Assembly: GCF_900110615.1 (NCBI RefSeq)
Contig: NZ_FOEI01000008.1
Span: 46,296 to 110,295, forward strand
Source of the DNA: Flavobacterium urocaniciphilum
Lineage (GTDB): Bacteria > Bacteroidota > Bacteroidia > Flavobacteriales > Flavobacteriaceae
Direction of reading: 5' to 3'
Length of the DNA: 64,000 bases
Part shown: piece by piece, positions 33,368 through 43,330 of the stretch
Numbering within the stretch: position 1 is the first letter of the stretch
Layout of the letters: every line of letters starts with the position of its first letter
Made by a program: the position numbers and the translations under genes
The notes under the pieces: model-generated
What the model was told of the DNA's origin: nothing
Seen by the model: the letters and a program-made list of their open reading frames with translations, nothing else
The model's database searches: none

Positions 33368-34586
33368 CAATTAATCGTTGCTTTTTAAACGAATAATAAG
33401 CAATAATTGTACTCAACAACATTAAAGCTCCTCCTAATACAAAAGGCGCTCCAGCAAAATGAATCAATGCTTTTTTGTTTGTAAAATTGTAAAATACGTT
33501 GCTCATTAAAGGCGGACCAATAATAGCTGTCGCACTCATAATACTCGTTAAAGTTCCTTGAATTTCTCCTTGTTCATTTGCAGGAACATTTTCTGTAATT
33601 ACCGATTGTAACGCCGGACCAGCAATTCCTCCTAAACAATATGGAATTAAAAAGGTAAACATCATCCAACTTTCTGAAGCAACAGAAAATAAAAACATTC
33701 CTACGGTATATAAAATCAATCCGTAAATGATGCTTTTTTCATTTCCTATTTTCGGATTAATCCATCTAATCAATCCACCTTGTACAATACCGACAAGTAA
33801 ACCAATAATTCCTAATGAAATACCAACCATTTTTTCGGTCCAATGAAATTGATACATCGTAAAATAACTCCAATTACTATGAACGGCATGCGAACCGATG
33901 TATACCAACATAATTGAAATAAACAATCCGAAAATTTTAGGATATTTTTTCAAATTCATAATTGCACGAATTGGGTTCACTTTCGACCAATCCATTTCTC
34001 TTCTGTTTTTCTTTGGTAACGATTCGGGTAAAACGAAATAACCATATAAGAAATTGATGAAACACAATATAGCTGCAGCATAAAATGGAACTCTCGGGCC
34101 AAAATGACCTAATAAACCACCAATAACTGGTCCAATAATAAATCCAATTCCGAAAGCAGCACCAATCATTCCAAAATTTTTCGCACGGTTTTCAGGTGTG
34201 CTAATATCAGCAATATAAGCCGTTGCTGTTGTAATACTTGCGCCTGTAATCCCAGCAATAATTCGTCCGATAAATAAAAAAGTGATAGTAGGAGCGAAGG
34301 CTAAGAATAAATAATCTAACGAAAATCCTAATAAGGAAAACAAGATAATGGGTCTACGACCGTATTTATCACTTAAATTTCCAATAAGTGGCGATAATAA
34401 AAACTGTGTAAAAGCATAAGCAAATAACAACCAACCACCTATTTTGGAAGCCTCACTTAAATCACCATGAATCAATTGCTGAATCAATTTCGGGATAACC
34501 GGAATGATAATTCCCCAACCTGTAATGTCTATCACTAAGGTTAAAAATATAAATCCAATCGCTGCTTTTTTCTCTTTATTCTTCAT
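33330..34586 (-). CDS. TetA-like MFS transporter
   Basis: 418 residues with 12 predicted membrane helices. Motif A is GNLSDKYGRRPIILFSLLG; DITGWGIIIPVIPKLI begins helix 1, and ITGASITTATAYIADISTPE and GMIGAAFGIGFIIGPVIGG match the TCR/Tet drug-proton antiporter branch. It probably exports a drug-like or metabolite molecule; resistance cannot be claimed from sequence. No regulator gene is adjacent. Confidence 0.85.
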   Translation of the reverse strand: MKNKEKKAAIGFIFLTLVIDITGWGIIIPVIPKLIQQLIHGDLSEASKIGGWLLFAYAFTQFLLSPLIGNLSDKYGRRPIILFSLLGFSLDYLFLAFAPTITFLFIGRIIAGITGASITTATAYIADISTPENRAKNFGMIGAAFGIGFIIGPVIGGLLGHFGPRVPFYAAAILCFINFLYGYFVLPESLPKKNRREMDWSKVNPIRAIMNLKKYPKIFGLFISIMLVYIGSHAVHSNWSYFTMYQFHWTEKMVGISLGIIGLLVGIVQGGLIRWINPKIGNEKSIIYGLILYTVGMFLFSVASESWMMFTFLIPYCLGGIAGPALQSVITENVPANEQGEIQGTLTSIMSATAIIGPPLMSNVFYNFTNKKALIHFAGAPFVLGGALMLLSTIIAYYSFKKQRLIAIADTNTDSDNQ

Positions 34587-34594
34587 AATTTATT

Positions 34595-34721
34595 GGGCGT
34601 GCCCGTTTGCTTCGTGCCTCGCAATGACGGTCGTGCTGTTCGCTGTATCTCCGATGAGCAAAAACTACAAATAAATTTTTGTTTTTGTCTATCGGAGGAT
34701 GTCGCTTCCATCACTCACGCG
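34595..34721. ncRNA. Candidate structured intergenic element, copy 1
   Basis: An outer stem GCGTG/CACGC (34597-34601 with 34716-34720) encloses two inner stems: TTGC/GCAA near 34607-34624, and a strong one with CTCCGAT/ATCGGAG (34649-34655 with 34691-34697) extended by CAAAAAC/GTTTTTG. Linkers GCTGTTCGCTGTATCT and GGATGTCGCTTCCATC are nearly the same as in the element at 61783-61925. The inner stems differ in sequence between copies but both pair, which suggests a conserved shape. Whether it is transcribed is unknown. Confidence 0.5.
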
Positions 34722-34876
34722 AATACAAAGTAACAAAAAATCTTAAACACATAATATACATTTATATCAATTTAAAAAGTAGTAAAAAATTCTTACAAAT
34801 TTAACATTTTTATATCTTGCTGTTAATTTTGTTTTTGTACTTTTATATATTATAATTATTTCTAAATCTTGAAGTT

Positions 34877-36889
34877 ATGTTACAGAAATACTTTTACACT
34901 TTACTTTTTTCTATTTGTGCTTTTTATAGTGGTTTCGGGCAATGTATTCCGCCTTCAAATTTAATGGCTACAAATGTAACTGAAAGTTCTGCAACGTTAA
35001 GTTGGACATCTTCAATACCAACGCAATGGGATGTTATTGTTTTACCAGCAAATTCTCCAGAGCCTAGTCCAACTCAATCGGGAATGTTTGTTCAAGTGAA
35101 TCCTTATACTGTTGTTGGTTTGTCTCCTTGTACAGCATATAAATTCTATGTAAGATCTGTATGTGATGGAGGATCGGCAAGTGGTTTAATTGGGCCAAGT
35201 TATTTTGCTACAAATTCGGTTTTAGCAATGGATTGTCCGCCTGTGGCTAATAATGATGCCATAACCGTTTATCCAAATAATGTTTCAGTATCAACCTCTC
35301 CTGTTTCTGTATTAGCAAATGATTTTTTTTTAGGTACACCTGCAAATAATATAAATGTAAATGTTATAATTACACCATTGTCTGTACCCTCAAACTTTTC
35401 ATTAAATTCTAATGGAACCATTAATGTTTTACCCGGTACAGCACCAGGAACTTATACATTAACCTATAAAATTTGTGCTCCACTAAATCCAGATTCTTGT
35501 TCCACTACTGCAACAGTTACAATTACAGTTGCTAATGAGGGTTTCTTGTTAAAAGCTTTTATGGATTCAAATTTTAATGGTTTACAAGATGTTGGAGAAT
35601 CGAATTTTGATATGGGTCAATTTCAGTATCAAGTAAATAATAATGGAATTACGAATACTGTTTCATCTTCAAACGGAACTTATTATATTCAAGAATCCAA
35701 TCCAGTAAATACATATGATTTAAGTTTTATAGTAGATAGTAATTATAGTAGTTATTATATTCCATCTGTTTCCTCTTATAATGATATCAGTTATGTAACG
35801 AGTTCAGGTGTAATGGTGTATAATTTTCCAATAACAGAATTGCCATTTAATGATGTGAGTGTTTATGTTATTTCAGCTGGAACTCCTCCAAGACCAGGTT
35901 TTGCTTATCAAAATGTTGTAATGTTTAAAAATTCTGGAAATCAAACGATTCCTTCAGGAACAGTAACATTTACTAAAAATAATATGGTTGCTATTACTTC
36001 GGTTTCTCAAGCTGGAACTATTTCAACAGCTACAGGTTTTACTTATGATTTCACAAATTTGCTTCCCAATGAAACACGTAATATTTATGTAACCATGCAA
36101 GTTCCAACCATTCCAACGGTAAATCTTGGAGATGTGCTTACAAATACGGCTTCTATTTCAGTTTCGTCGGGAGAAAGTAATGCCAATAATAATTCAGCTA
36201 CTTTATTACAAGTTGTTGTAGGTTCGTATGATCCAAACGATAAAACAGAAAGTCATGGTGGAAAAATAGTACATGCTTCGTTTACATCAAGTGATTATCT
36301 AACATATACCATTCAGTTTGAAAACACAGGAACGTATTATGCAGAAAATGTTCGAATTAGTGATGTTTTAGATGCAAAATTGGATGAAGCAACTGTAAGA
36401 ATGGTGAGTTCAAGTCATACTAATACTTTAACTCGTGTAGGTAACATGTTAACTTGGAACATGAATGGAATAGACTTGTTACCATCTGGAAAAGGCTATG
36501 TTACTTTTCAAATCAAACCAAAACCTGGTTATGCAATTGGAGATATTATACCAAATACCGCTTCTATTTATTTTGATTTTAATCCTCCAATTATAACGAA
36601 TACTTTTCAAACAGAATTTGTAAACACAATGTCTGTTTCTGATTTTGAAAATCAGTCTTTTGTTGTATATCCTAATCCTACAAATAGTTTGATTACTTTT
36701 TCTTCAAAAGACAATTCTCAATTGATAGATTCTATTGTTTTAACGGATTTGTTAGGAAAGACTATTCAAGCCAAAAAAGTAAATGCAATTGCAACTACAA
36801 TTGATTTAACGGATTTGTCTAAAGGAATTTATTTTGCAAAAGTAATATCTGGAAATCAAATGAGTACTGTAAAAATAATGAAGCAATAA
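34877..36889 (+). CDS. Secreted T9SS protein with fibronectin III and DUF11-like domains
   Basis: 670 residues. Signal peptide (residues 1-22, ending YSGFGQ), a fibronectin type III domain (about 23-110, PPSNLMATNVTESSATLSWT), a cadherin-like domain (about 120-215), a SdrD-type stretch (LKAFMDSNFNGLQDVGESNF), a DUF11/DUF7619-like domain starting YDPNDKTESHGGKIVHASFT (about 450-585), and a T9SS type A sorting domain (about 595-670, VVYPNPTNSLITFSSKD). Probably exported by Sec then T9SS and held at the cell surface or released; an adhesion or surface role is typical. Confidence 0.9.
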   Translation: MLQKYFYTLLFSICAFYSGFGQCIPPSNLMATNVTESSATLSWTSSIPTQWDVIVLPANSPEPSPTQSGMFVQVNPYTVVGLSPCTAYKFYVRSVCDGGSASGLIGPSYFATNSVLAMDCPPVANNDAITVYPNNVSVSTSPVSVLANDFFLGTPANNINVNVIITPLSVPSNFSLNSNGTINVLPGTAPGTYTLTYKICAPLNPDSCSTTATVTITVANEGFLLKAFMDSNFNGLQDVGESNFDMGQFQYQVNNNGITNTVSSSNGTYYIQESNPVNTYDLSFIVDSNYSSYYIPSVSSYNDISYVTSSGVMVYNFPITELPFNDVSVYVISAGTPPRPGFAYQNVVMFKNSGNQTIPSGTVTFTKNNMVAITSVSQAGTISTATGFTYDFTNLLPNETRNIYVTMQVPTIPTVNLGDVLTNTASISVSSGESNANNNSATLLQVVVGSYDPNDKTESHGGKIVHASFTSSDYLTYTIQFENTGTYYAENVRISDVLDAKLDEATVRMVSSSHTNTLTRVGNMLTWNMNGIDLLPSGKGYVTFQIKPKPGYAIGDIIPNTASIYFDFNPPIITNTFQTEFVNTMSVSDFENQSFVVYPNPTNSLITFSSKDNSQLIDSIVLTDLLGKTIQAKKVNAIATTIDLTDLSKGIYFAKVISGNQMSTVKIMKQ

Positions 36890-36931
36890 AATATAAAACC
36901 AAACTTTTATGAGTTTGTTTTTTTTCAAAAT

Positions 36932-36968
36932 AAAAATCCCGTCATGTATTTGTACAGACGGGATTTTT
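36932..36968. terminator. Bidirectional terminator between the T9SS gene and the TPR gene
   Basis: AAAAATCCCGTC pairs perfectly with GACGGGATTTTT around a 13-base loop between the two convergent genes. Confidence 0.88.
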
Positions 36969-36992
36969 GTTTTTGAAAATATATAATAGAAA

Positions 36993-37847
36993 TTATTTAT
37001 TTAATTCATTTTCCATTATTACTACATTTTTAGTATAAACATTTTCTTTAGTTGAAAGTTTTAAAACTTCTTCTTTCCATTTTAAAAAATTCTTTTTGTC
37101 TTTTACTAAATAATATTCTAATGCGAAGTTATATGCTGTTTCAATTATATATGTTGTTTCTTCTGAACAAGTTTTTTTCATTTTATCTAAAATTTGAACT
37201 CCTTTGTCATACTTTTTTTGTTTAGTATAAGTGTAAGCCAATTCTTTTAAAACATAACAATCCTTTGAGTTGAATTTAATGGCTTTGTTTAAACTTAATT
37301 CTGCTAATTCATATTTTCCTAAATGATTATAAGCATAAGCAATTTCTACTTGTAGACCTTCAAAATTTGGATTTTTCTTTTCCGCTTCTAATAAAAAAGT
37401 TAATGCTTTTTCACATTCTCCATATCCATTATACAAATATCCCCAACGATATAATCTTTCAATAGTACCTTCACCATCTTTATATACTGAAAGCCAATCA
37501 GGTATTTTTTTAATTTTTAATTCGGAATATTTTGCTTCGGGAACTTCAGCAAACTTGCTGTCATCAGGTTCCAGTCGTACTTTTAAACCGTGTTTTATAT
37601 CCTTTTGTTCTATTAAAATAAATTTACCATCATTTTCAATTTTAAAACTTCCTTCATAATTAAAAGTTAAACCAGCTTGAGAATCTATGTATATAAATCC
37701 GAAAATATAGGTGCTATCCTTGCTCTGTGGAAAAACGACCCATTTGTCTTCACATTCTACATTTCTTTTAGTATATTTTAATATAGAATTGTTTTGTGCG
37801 TTTAAGTTTAAAAACGCTAATAGAATTAAAAGGAAATATTTTTTCAT
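36993..37847 (-). CDS. Exported TPR-repeat protein
   Basis: 284 residues with a signal peptide (MKKYFLLILLAFLNLNAQ) and two to three TPR units (about 130-235: GYGECEKALTFLLEAEKKNP, ALNKAIKF-type helices, YTKQKKYDKGVQILDKMKK). Residues 20-125 form an uncharacterised beta-rich domain. Probably periplasmic or outer-membrane associated and involved in protein-protein contacts. No specific function can be assigned. Confidence 0.75.
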   Translation of the reverse strand: MKKYFLLILLAFLNLNAQNNSILKYTKRNVECEDKWVVFPQSKDSTYIFGFIYIDSQAGLTFNYEGSFKIENDGKFILIEQKDIKHGLKVRLEPDDSKFAEVPEAKYSELKIKKIPDWLSVYKDGEGTIERLYRWGYLYNGYGECEKALTFLLEAEKKNPNFEGLQVEIAYAYNHLGKYELAELSLNKAIKFNSKDCYVLKELAYTYTKQKKYDKGVQILDKMKKTCSEETTYIIETAYNFALEYYLVKDKKNFLKWKEEVLKLSTKENVYTKNVVIMENELNK

Positions 37848-37900
37848 GTAATTTATTTTTATTCAAATATAATTAAATTCTCACATTTTTAATATGTTTC

Positions 37901-37935
37901 AAAAAAAATCCCAAACTCTTTCGAATTTGGGATTT
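37901..37935 (-). terminator. Terminator of the sucAB operon
   Basis: AAATCCCAAA and TTTGGGATTT pair around a 10-base loop; on the minus strand an eight-T run follows. It lies just past the sucB stop. Confidence 0.88.
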
Positions 37936-37946
37936 GATATTAATAA

Positions 37947-37970
37947 GATTGCTTCGTTTCTCGCAATGAC
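37947..37970. repeat. Dispersed GATTGCTTCG...CTCGCAATGAC repeat
   Basis: Short hairpin-forming repeat (TTGC/GCAA ends) between the sucB stop and its terminator. A near copy occurs at 34606-34629 inside the structured element, with GC in place of TT in the loop. Confidence 0.6.
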
Positions 37971-39187
37971 TATAATTCTAACGCTTTCTTAGGATTGTTA
38001 TCCATTAAGATTTCAACTGGGTTTTCTAATGCTTCTTTAACTGCAACTAAGAATCCAACTGACTCACGACCGTCGATAATTCTGTGGTCATATGATAACG
38101 CTACATACATAACTGGAGCAATAACAATTTGTCCGTTTTTAACGATAGCTCTATCAACTACATTGTGCATTCCTAAGATTCCAGATTGAGGAGGATTGAT
38201 AATTGGCGTTGATAACATCGAACCGAATACTCCACCATTAGAAATTGTGAACGTACCACCAGTCATTTCGTCAACTGTAATTTGTCCGTCACGCGCTCTA
38301 ATTGCTAATCTTTTGATTTCTGCTTCTACACCTCTAAAAGTTAATAATTCTGCATTTCTAACTACAGGAACCATTAATCCTTTTGGACCAGAAACTGCTA
38401 CAGAAATATCACAGAAATCGTAAGAAATTTTCTCTTGACCATCGATCATAGAGTTTACATCTGGATATAATTGTAAAGCTCTTGTAACCGCTTTTGTGAA
38501 GAAAGACATAAAGCCTAATCCCATTTGGTGTTTTGCTTTAAATTCTTCTTTATATTGATCACGTAATGCATAAATTGCACTCATGTCTACTTCGTTGAAA
38601 GTAGTTAACATCGCTGTTTCGTTTTTAGCAGCTACTAAACGCTCAGCCACTTTTCTACGTAACATTGATAATTTTGTTCTTTCAGAACCACGAGAACCAC
38701 CTGTTGGCGTACCCATAGAAGGAACTGCATTTACTGCATCTTCAGTAGTAATTCTTCCACCTTTTCCTGTTCCAACGATGTCAGAAGGATTGATGTTTTT
38801 CTCGTCTAATATTTTTCTAGCCGCTGGAGATGGTGTTCCAGTAGCATATGTTTTTTCTGCAGCTGGAGCCGCTTTCGGAGCTTCTACTTTTTTCTCTTCT
38901 GCTTTTGGAGCCTCAGCTGCTGGAGCACTAGCACCACCTTCTGGTCTTGCAGCAGCAGTATCAATATGACAAACTACTTGTCCTACAGCCACAGCGTCAC
39001 CTTCTTCAGCTTTTAGTGTAATAATTCCACTTGCTTCAGCAGGTAATTCTAACGTTGCTTTGTCTGAATCTACTTCAGCAATAGCTTGATCTTTCTCAAC
39101 GTAATCTCCGTCTTTAACTAACCAAGTTGCGATTTCAACTTCGGTAATAGATTCTCCCGGTGATGGGACTTTCATTTCTAAAATCAT
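37970..39187 (-). CDS. sucB: Dihydrolipoyllysine succinyltransferase, E2 of 2-oxoglutarate dehydrogenase
   Basis: 405 residues. An N-terminal lipoyl domain with the lipoylated Lys43 in EVDSDKATLELPA is followed by an Ala/Pro/Glu linker, an E1/E3-binding domain (about 118-153, SPAARKILDEKNINPSDIVG) and a catalytic domain with SYDHRIIDGRESVGF (His368, Asp372). It transfers succinyl groups to CoA in the TCA cycle as the core of the complex. It follows sucA by 65 bases and shares its promoter. The length matches E. coli SucB. Confidence 0.96.
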   Translation of the reverse strand: MILEMKVPSPGESITEVEIATWLVKDGDYVEKDQAIAEVDSDKATLELPAEASGIITLKAEEGDAVAVGQVVCHIDTAAARPEGGASAPAAEAPKAEEKKVEAPKAAPAAEKTYATGTPSPAARKILDEKNINPSDIVGTGKGGRITTEDAVNAVPSMGTPTGGSRGSERTKLSMLRRKVAERLVAAKNETAMLTTFNEVDMSAIYALRDQYKEEFKAKHQMGLGFMSFFTKAVTRALQLYPDVNSMIDGQEKISYDFCDISVAVSGPKGLMVPVVRNAELLTFRGVEAEIKRLAIRARDGQITVDEMTGGTFTISNGGVFGSMLSTPIINPPQSGILGMHNVVDRAIVKNGQIVIAPVMYVALSYDHRIIDGRESVGFLVAVKEALENPVEILMDNNPKKALEL

Positions 39188-39252
39188 ATTCTTTTAGTTT
39201 TAAGTTCTAGGTTTAATGTTACCTAAAATTATATTAATATGTTGTATAACTG

Positions 39253-42021
39253 TTATTGAAATAAATTCTTATCAAAAACCATAGCAATGGCATTCGCTTG
39301 ACGTTTTTTCGAACGCTCGTAACTTCCTGCTGCTGGTGCACTATATGCTTTTGGTGAGGCTAAACGTAATTTTACTAAATCGAAATTCATTAACATAAAT
39401 CCGTAAGCTCCCATGTTTTTAGGCTCTTCTTGTGCCCATACATAATCGTCAACATTTGGATACGAATCGATAATCGCTTTGATTTGATCTGTAGCTAATG
39501 GGAACAATTGCTCTAAACGAACTACTGCTACATCATTTCTTCCTAATTCTTCACGTTTTGCAATAATATCGTAATACACTTTTCCTGTACAGAATACTAA
39601 CGTTTTAATCGCTTTTTTATCTGTTACATTTGGATCGTCTAATATTTCTTGGAATTGTCCGTTTGCTAATTCTTCCGCAGATGAAACTGCTAATGGATGA
39701 CGTAATAAACTTTTTGGTGAAAACACAATTAACGGTTTACGGAATTTTGTTTTCATTTGTCTTCTCATCAAGTGGAAGAAGTTAGCTGGAGTAGTAACGT
39801 CTGCAATGTACATGTTGTGTTTAGCACACATTTGTAAATAACGCTCCATACGAGCAGAAGAGTGTTCTGCACCCTGGTTTTCGTAACCATGAGGTAATAA
39901 GAAAACCAATCCGTTTTGATTGTTCCACTTGTCTTCACCTGCAGAAATGTATTGGTCAATCATAATTTGTGCTCCGTTAGAGAAATCTCCAAACTGTGCT
40001 TCCCAAATTGTTAATGTGTTAGGAGAGGCTAAAGCATATCCATACTCAAAACCAACTACACCATATTCTGATAAGTGTGAATTGTAAATATAAAAGTTTC
40101 CTTTTTTATTATTGATGTCGTTTAATAATACAACTTCTTCTTCAGATTCTTCAACTTTAACAACAGCATGACGGTGTGAAAACGTTCCACGCTCTACGTC
40201 TTGACCAGAAATACGAACATCAAATCCTTCCGTTAATAACGAACCATATGCTAATAATTCTCCCATAGCCCAATCTAATTGGTCTTTTTCGAAATACATC
40301 GCTTTTCTGTCGCTAATTAACTTAGTAATTTTACTGATGAATTTTTTATCTTTTGGTAATTCAGTAATAGTAGAAGCAATATCTGTTAATTGTTTCTTAT
40401 CAAATTTAGTATCAAATTTAGATAACATTACATCGTCTGAAACTTGCTCAAAACCTGTCCATTCATTTTGCATAAACGGAGTAATTACAGTTAAGCTTTT
40501 CTTACGAGATTCTTCTAGATTTTCATCTAATTTTGCTTTATATGCATCTTCTAACGTTTTAACATAAGCACCATCAATTACGCCTTCATTTTTTAATTTT
40601 TCAGCGTAAATGTCTCTTGCATTTTTATGTTTAGAAATTGCTTTATATAATTTTGGTTGTGTAAAACGAGGTTCATCACCTTCGTTATGACCATATTTTC
40701 TATATCCTAATAAATCGATAAATACATCACCACCAAATTCCATTCGGTAATCTAAAGCAAATTGCATTGCATGAACTACAGCTTCAGCATCATCAGCATT
40801 TACGTGTAAAACGGGAGATAATGTTACCTTAGCGATATCCGTACAGTAAGTAGATGAACGCGCATCTAAATAGTTTGTAGTAAATCCAACTTGGTTATTA
40901 ATTACTAAGTGAATAGTTCCACCTGTTTTGTAACCGTCTAATTTAGACATTTGAATGATTTCATAAACAATACCTTGTCCAGCTACAGCCGCATCACCAT
41001 GAACGGCAATAGGTAAAACTTTTGAAAAATCGTCTGCGAAATATCTATCTTGTTTAGCTCTTGTAATACCTTCAATTACGGCACCTACTGTTTCTAAGTG
41101 AGAAGGGTTTGGTGCTAAATTGATGTTGATTTTTTTACCTGAATCTGTAACTCTGTCTGATGTTAAACCTAAATGGTATTTTACGTCTCCATCAAAGTAC
41201 ATATCGTCATCGTAATCTTTACCGTCAAACTCAGAGAAAATGTTTTGTGTGTTTTTTCCAAAAATGTTCGCTAAAACGTTTAAACGACCACGGTGAGCCA
41301 TACCCATTACAAATTGTTCTACACCTTTTTCAGCTGCGCCTTCAATTAAAGCGTCTAATGCCGGAATAGCTGCCTCACATCCTTCTAATGAGAAACGTTT
41401 TTGACCTACGTATTTTGTATGTAAGAATGTTTCAAAAGAAACCGCTTCATTCAATTTACGTAAAATATTTTTCTTTTGATCAGCTGAAAATTTTGGCTGA
41501 TTATCGTTGATGTCTAATCTGTTTTTAATCCATTCTTGAACATGTGGTTCTCTAATATACATGAATTCCACACCAATTGAAGAACAATAAACACTTTCTA
41601 AGTGCTTGATAATATCTGCTAAAGAACTTGGTTGCATATTCACCATTCTAGCAGCATCGAAAACAGTTGTTAAATCGGCTTGAGTTAAACCAAAGTTTTC
41701 AATTGCTAAAGTAGGGGAATACGTTCTTCTATCTCTAACAGGGTTTGTTTTTGTAAATAAATGACCACGAGTTCTATATCCGTCAATTAATTTAAGAACG
41801 TTAAATTCTTTTTGTAATTTATCTGAATTTCCAACTGTTGCAATACCATTTGCTGCGTGAGCAATTTGTTCACCAGGATTAGAAAATTCATTTGCAAAAT
41901 CGAAACCTTGGAAAAAACTTCTCCAACTAGGTTCTACACTGTCTGGATTTTGTAAATATTGGTCGTATAAATCGGCAAAAAATGCCGTGTGTGCTGCGTT
42001 TAAAAAGGAAAACCTATCCAT
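39253..42021 (-). CDS. sucA: 2-oxoglutarate dehydrogenase E1 component
   Basis: 922-residue thiamine-diphosphate enzyme that decarboxylates 2-oxoglutarate and loads the succinyl unit on E2. N-terminal DRFSFLNAAHTAFFADLYDQ (E2-interacting region), VMGMAHRGRLNVLANIFGK, HGDAAVAGQGIVYEIIQM and the metal-binding VINNQVGFTT match OdhA/SucA, and the C-terminal half has the transketolase-like pyrimidine domain (YGYALASPNTLTIWEAQFGD). First gene of the sucAB operon. Confidence 0.96.
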   Translation of the reverse strand: MDRFSFLNAAHTAFFADLYDQYLQNPDSVEPSWRSFFQGFDFANEFSNPGEQIAHAANGIATVGNSDKLQKEFNVLKLIDGYRTRGHLFTKTNPVRDRRTYSPTLAIENFGLTQADLTTVFDAARMVNMQPSSLADIIKHLESVYCSSIGVEFMYIREPHVQEWIKNRLDINDNQPKFSADQKKNILRKLNEAVSFETFLHTKYVGQKRFSLEGCEAAIPALDALIEGAAEKGVEQFVMGMAHRGRLNVLANIFGKNTQNIFSEFDGKDYDDDMYFDGDVKYHLGLTSDRVTDSGKKININLAPNPSHLETVGAVIEGITRAKQDRYFADDFSKVLPIAVHGDAAVAGQGIVYEIIQMSKLDGYKTGGTIHLVINNQVGFTTNYLDARSSTYCTDIAKVTLSPVLHVNADDAEAVVHAMQFALDYRMEFGGDVFIDLLGYRKYGHNEGDEPRFTQPKLYKAISKHKNARDIYAEKLKNEGVIDGAYVKTLEDAYKAKLDENLEESRKKSLTVITPFMQNEWTGFEQVSDDVMLSKFDTKFDKKQLTDIASTITELPKDKKFISKITKLISDRKAMYFEKDQLDWAMGELLAYGSLLTEGFDVRISGQDVERGTFSHRHAVVKVEESEEEVVLLNDINNKKGNFYIYNSHLSEYGVVGFEYGYALASPNTLTIWEAQFGDFSNGAQIMIDQYISAGEDKWNNQNGLVFLLPHGYENQGAEHSSARMERYLQMCAKHNMYIADVTTPANFFHLMRRQMKTKFRKPLIVFSPKSLLRHPLAVSSAEELANGQFQEILDDPNVTDKKAIKTLVFCTGKVYYDIIAKREELGRNDVAVVRLEQLFPLATDQIKAIIDSYPNVDDYVWAQEEPKNMGAYGFMLMNFDLVKLRLASPKAYSAPAAGSYERSKKRQANAIAMVFDKNLFQ

Positions 42022-42060
42022 AATTCTGTCTTAATGACGATTTGGTTAAAAAAATTTATG

Positions 42061-42093
42061 CAAAAGTATAAACTTTTACCCTAAAAGTTCAAA
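42061..42093 (-). promoter_or_regulatory. Promoter of sucAB
   Basis: On the minus strand a -33 TTTG (42093-42090) and a -7 TACTTTTG (42068-42061) are 21 bases apart, close to the 19-20 consensus. The -7 element lies 39 bases before the sucA ATG. Confidence 0.6.
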
Positions 42094-42140
42094 GAATTTT
42101 CTACTTTTATGTAGTTATTAACAAAAAAACATTTTTAGTC

Positions 42141-42695
42141 ATGAATTTTTTAATAAACTTAAAGAAATCAGCTTTTTATTTGCTCTTTTTTTTGAATGCT
42201 GCAATGGTATTTTCACAACAAGATAGTATTCCAAAAACGAAAAGTTTGTTTTGGCAAAAAGTTCAATTTGGTGGTGGACTAGGATTGGGTGTTGGAAATG
42301 GCTATACAAATGTTTCTCTTTCTCCTACAGCATATTACAATTTTAATCCGAAATTTACTGGTGGTTTTGGATTAATTGGAAGTTATGTTGCGCAAAATGC
42401 AAATAATCAAAACATATTAGATTTTAAATCGACTATTCTTGGGGCAAGTTTAATTGGCTTGGTAAATCCGTTACCAGAAATTCAATTATCAGCCGAATTA
42501 GAAGAATTAAATGTAAACAGAAAATTTGATGATCCAATTTATGTCGATGATAATTTTTGGAACACCGCTTTGTTTTTAGGAGCAGGATATCGCTCGCAAA
42601 ATGTAGTGGTTGGAATGAAATTTAATGTATTGCATCAAGATAATAATGAAGTGTACTCGCAATCTTGGATGCCTTTTTTTAGAGTGATGTTTTAA
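42141..42695 (+). CDS. Small outer-membrane beta-barrel-like protein
   Basis: 184 residues with a signal peptide (MNFLINLKKSAFYLLFFLNA and on to VFSQ), then alternating hydrophobic strands with Gly and aromatic residues (VQFGGGLGLGVGNGYTNVSL, KFTGGFGLIGSYVAQN), ending in FFRVMF with a terminal Phe, as in outer-membrane barrels. It diverges from sucA. No enzymatic motif is present. It is followed 2 bases later by another hypothetical gene, so probably co-transcribed. Confidence 0.7.
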   Translation: MNFLINLKKSAFYLLFFLNAAMVFSQQDSIPKTKSLFWQKVQFGGGLGLGVGNGYTNVSLSPTAYYNFNPKFTGGFGLIGSYVAQNANNQNILDFKSTILGASLIGLVNPLPEIQLSAELEELNVNRKFDDPIYVDDNFWNTALFLGAGYRSQNVVVGMKFNVLHQDNNEVYSQSWMPFFRVMF

Positions 42696-42697
42696 TC

Positions 42698-43330
42698 GTG
42701 AAGAAAGCTCTCCTTTTATTTATTTTAATTGCTTTTGGTTTTAACAAAAATCAAGAAGAATCCATTTTAGTTGATATTTATGGCGATTTAACAAATGATA
42801 AAGTAGAAGAACGAGTTGTTGTTACTGAATTAGCTGAAGAAGGAGAATATGGTAAGATTAGATTGTTACAAATATTCACTAAAAAAAATAATAAATGGAT
42901 TGAATTAGCGAATTCAAAATCGGCAATACTTGAAAGTGAAGCTGGTGGATTTTCTGGGGATCCTTTTATAAGTAAATCATTAAAAATTACAAATGGAATT
43001 TTAGAAATTTCTCATGATGGTGGTTCCAGTTGGAAATGGTTTATTACTCATAAATTTAGATATCAAAACAATAAATTTGAATTAATAGGTTATAAGTATC
43101 TATTTGGAAAACCATGTGAGTATTTTGAAACTACTGATTTTAATTTATCTACTGGAACAGTTCATTTTGAAAAAGAATTTGAAACTTGTGAAAATAAAGA
43201 ACAAATTACAACTAAAGATGAAAATGAAAATTTTGTGAAGAAAATTAGCCCACTACCTAATTTAAACACAATTAATGTGAAAAAGATAAAAATTGTTACT
43301 CCAAAGTATAAAAACGAATTTTATCTTTAA
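42698..43330 (+). CDS. Hypothetical exported protein
   Basis: 210 residues starting at GTG 42698. The N-terminus (KKALLLFILIAFGF) is a short hydrophobic signal. Then VDIYGDLTNDKVEERVVVTE resembles the start of FG-GAP/VCBS-like blade sequences used by exported lipoprotein-type hypotheticals, and ISHDGGSSWKWFITHKFRYQ continues in strands. Two Cys (PCEYF and FETCE) could form a disulfide in the periplasm. I do not recognise a function. Confidence 0.6.
   Translation: MKKALLLFILIAFGFNKNQEESILVDIYGDLTNDKVEERVVVTELAEEGEYGKIRLLQIFTKKNNKWIELANSKSAILESEAGGFSGDPFISKSLKITNGILEISHDGGSSWKWFITHKFRYQNNKFELIGYKYLFGKPCEYFETTDFNLSTGTVHFEKEFETCENKEQITTKDENENFVKKISPLPNLNTINVKKIKIVTPKYKNEFYL

Noticed and set aside
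33330..34586. Tetracycline resistance claim for the TetA-like pump
   Set aside because: Only family-level MFS motifs are visible; no neighbouring tetR and no proof of substrate.
42141..42695. Calling this gene alpha-ketoglutarate decarboxylase because it lies beside sucA
   Set aside because: The protein is 184 residues with a signal peptide and barrel-like strands and no thiamine-diphosphate motifs; the neighbour's function should not be transferred.
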